Shown here: piece after piece, positions 62,691-64,000 of the stretch
How positions within the stretch are numbered: position 1 is the stretch's first letter
Layout: every line of letters begins with the position of its first letter
Source of the DNA: Nocardioides coralli
GTDB lineage: Bacteria > Actinomycetota > Actinomycetes > Propionibacteriales > Nocardioidaceae
Direction: 5' to 3'
NCBI RefSeq assembly: GCF_019880385.1
Contig: NZ_CP082273.1
Location: 3,038,001-3,102,000, forward strand
Length of the DNA: 64,000 bases
Notes under the pieces: generated by a model
What the model saw: only the letters and a program-made list of their open reading frames with translations
What the model was told of the DNA's origin: nothing
The model's database searches: none
Position numbers and translations under genes: made by a program

Positions 62691-64000
62691 CTAACCCGTC
62701 GGGGTGGAGGACCGGTCGGCCATCGCCGCGGCGAGCTCGGTCCGGGAGCGGATGCCGAGCTTCTGGTAGACGTGCCGCAGGTGGTACTCGACGGTCTTCG
62801 GGCTGAGGAACAGCGCGCCCGCCGCCTCGCGCGTGGTCCGGCCCTCCGCGAGGAGCTGGGCGATCTGCCGTTCCTGCGGGGTGAGCTGCTCGACCGGGCC
62901 GAGGTCGCGCCGCTGCGCGGTCTCGCCGGTGGCCTCGAGCTCCTGGGCTGTCCGGTCCGCCCAGGGACGGGCACCGAGGTCCTCGAACGCCGACAGCGCC
63001 TCGCGCAGCGGCGGCCGCGCGTCGACCCGGCGGCGCTCGCGCCGCAGCCGGGCGCCGAGGGCGAGCCGCGTGCGGGCCGCCTCGTAGCGGTCGGGGGTGC
63101 CCGCGTGCAGCTCCAGCGCCTCGGCGAACGCCGCCTCCGCCTGCTCCGGGGTGTCCGCACAGAGCCCGCGGGTCCGGGCCGCACGGGCCAGCGCCCACGC
63201 CTCGCCCTTCTGCTCGGCCAGGCCGGCGTGGGCTGCGGCGCGCTCCGCGGCCTCTGCGGGCCGCCCGAGGTGGAGCAGCACCTCGACCAGCTCGGGGGTG
63301 CAGGACTGGTCGGGGTCGGCGAACCCGGTCCCGGCCAGCAGCGACTCGACCCGCTCGTAGGGCCCGACCGCCGCCGCGGGGTCGCCACGGCCGGCCGCCA
63401 GGTCGCCGCGGGCCGCAGCGGCCCAGAGGCCCGCCACCCGGACGGTGTCGCGCTCGGCGATCCCGGCCGCCTCGGCGGCGTACGCCTCGCAGGGCTCGGC
63501 CCGACCACGGCGCGCCTCCAGCACCGCCAGCCCGGCCAGCGCCATCGCCAGGTCGTTGGTCTGCCCGGTCTCGCGGGCCAGCCGGATGCCCTCGGAGTAC
63601 GCCGACGCGGCGTCGTCCCAGCGGTCGGTCGTGGCCGCCTCCCGGCCCAGCTGCATCAGCAGCAGCGGCAGCGACCCGAGCGCCGCCCGGTCGCGCAGGT
63701 CCCCCATGGCGCGGATCACCGCGTCACGCACCGGGCCGCGCTCACGCACCCACAGCGCGCCCTGCAGCAGCAGCGGGTGGCGGAGCAGGTCCTGGTCGGA
63801 GGCGGTCCCCGCCGCGACCGGGGCCAGCGCCTCCCGGACCCGGTCGACCCCCTCGGCCCCGCGCCCCGACACGACCAGCGCCATCCCCGAGGCCATCCGG
63901 GCCAGCGCGACCACGTCCGCGTCGGTCACCGTCTCCAGCAGCCGGTCGAGCGCCGTGCAGCACCGCGTCGCCGCCGCGGCGTCGGCGAGCAGGAACGTCG
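62691..64000 (-). CDS. LuxR family regulator with TPR-like region (5' end cut by window edge)
   Basis: The visible 436 residues end in a LuxR HTH (LTPQERQIAQLLAEGRTTRE, then AAGALFLSPKTVEYHLRHVY and QKLGIRSRTELA). Before it lies a helical Ala/Arg-rich region with TPR-like repeats (RWDDAASAYSEGIRLARETG, QAEAAFAEALELHAG). The frame stays open to base 64000, so the N-terminus, probably an AAA/LAL-type ATPase, is missing. It lies 167 bp upstream of the surface-protein gene on the same strand and may control it. Confidence 0.85.
   Translation of the reverse strand, partial: TFLLADAAAATRCCTALDRLLETVTDADVVALARMASGMALVVSGRGAEGVDRVREALAPVAAGTASDQDLLRHPLLLQGALWVRERGPVRDAVIRAMGDLRDRAALGSLPLLLMQLGREAATTDRWDDAASAYSEGIRLARETGQTNDLAMALAGLAVLEARRGRAEPCEAYAAEAAGIAERDTVRVAGLWAAAARGDLAAGRGDPAAAVGPYERVESLLAGTGFADPDQSCTPELVEVLLHLGRPAEAAERAAAHAGLAEQKGEAWALARAARTRGLCADTPEQAEAAFAEALELHAGTPDRYEAARTRLALGARLRRERRRVDARPPLREALSAFEDLGARPWADRTAQELEATGETAQRRDLGPVEQLTPQERQIAQLLAEGRTTREAAGALFLSPKTVEYHLRHVYQKLGIRSRTELAAAMADRSSTPTG

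Overview
The window is high-GC DNA from an actinobacterium, most likely a member of the Nocardioidaceae (Nocardioides-like). The clues are a mycothiol gene (mshA), an F420-NADP oxidoreductase, an HbhA-like protein, DUF2516, DUF4395, DUF1416 and SAV_915 family proteins, a class E sortase, frequent GTG starts, and many genes whose start codon lies 6-9 nt after a TANNNT-type -10 box with no usable ribosome binding site (leaderless genes). No mycolic-acid genes are seen. I found no tRNA, rRNA, IS element, prophage or CRISPR array. No gene-free stretch exceeds about 240 bp, and the longer ones mostly hold copies of a dispersed two-part repeat.

Region 1 (1-14780) is mostly housekeeping: mshA (cut by the left edge), a DCC-type thiol oxidoreductase, an SDR, an Asp/Glu-racemase homologue, an RNase HI fused to an NTF2-like domain, a sigma-region-2-only protein, TypA/BipA, a TetR regulator divergent from a membrane protein, a rhomboid protease, an acyl-CoA dehydrogenase, a DJ-1/PfpI protein, a RibD-C/DHFR-like reductase divergent from a dihydropteroate-synthase homologue, and an npdG-sixA-GNAT operon.

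Region 2 (14976-18430) is a compact exported-protein operon: two TasA/camelysin-like proteins, a SipW/ER-type signal peptidase, an acidic RTX-repeat protein and a fourth exported protein. It resembles a biofilm-fibre module.

Region 3 (18457-47109) is an envelope and exopolysaccharide locus. It encodes sugar nucleotide enzymes (galE, rmlA, rmlB, two gmd-type genes, fcl, manA, a PMI-type cupin), a lipid-linked sugar transferase, two glycosyltransferases, a Wzx-like flippase, a Wzy/O-antigen-ligase-like protein, an FkbM methyltransferase, a Wzz/BY-kinase and a low-molecular-weight tyrosine phosphatase. It also carries a carbohydrate sulfotransferase and the sulfate activation genes cysC, cysD and cysN, with a TauE/SafE transporter, which together suggest a sulfated polysaccharide. 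An HTH-hbhA-DUF2516 set, an asparaginase and a DUF4012 protein are interspersed.

Region 4 (47106-51032) holds a small operon that looks like a type VII secretion substrate with its partner and a membrane protein, followed by an LCP ligase. Region 5 (51114-56500) is a sulfur-transfer cluster (DUF1416, rhodanese, DUF4395, thioredoxin) preceded by a 25-residue cysteine-containing leader peptide whose last codons can pair with the ribosome binding site of the next gene. Two coiled-coil DivIVA-like genes split the cluster. Region 6 (56547-64000) is a class E sortase, its likely substrate (a 1757-residue LPETG surface protein with eleven DUF11-like repeats) and a LuxR-type regulator cut by the right edge.
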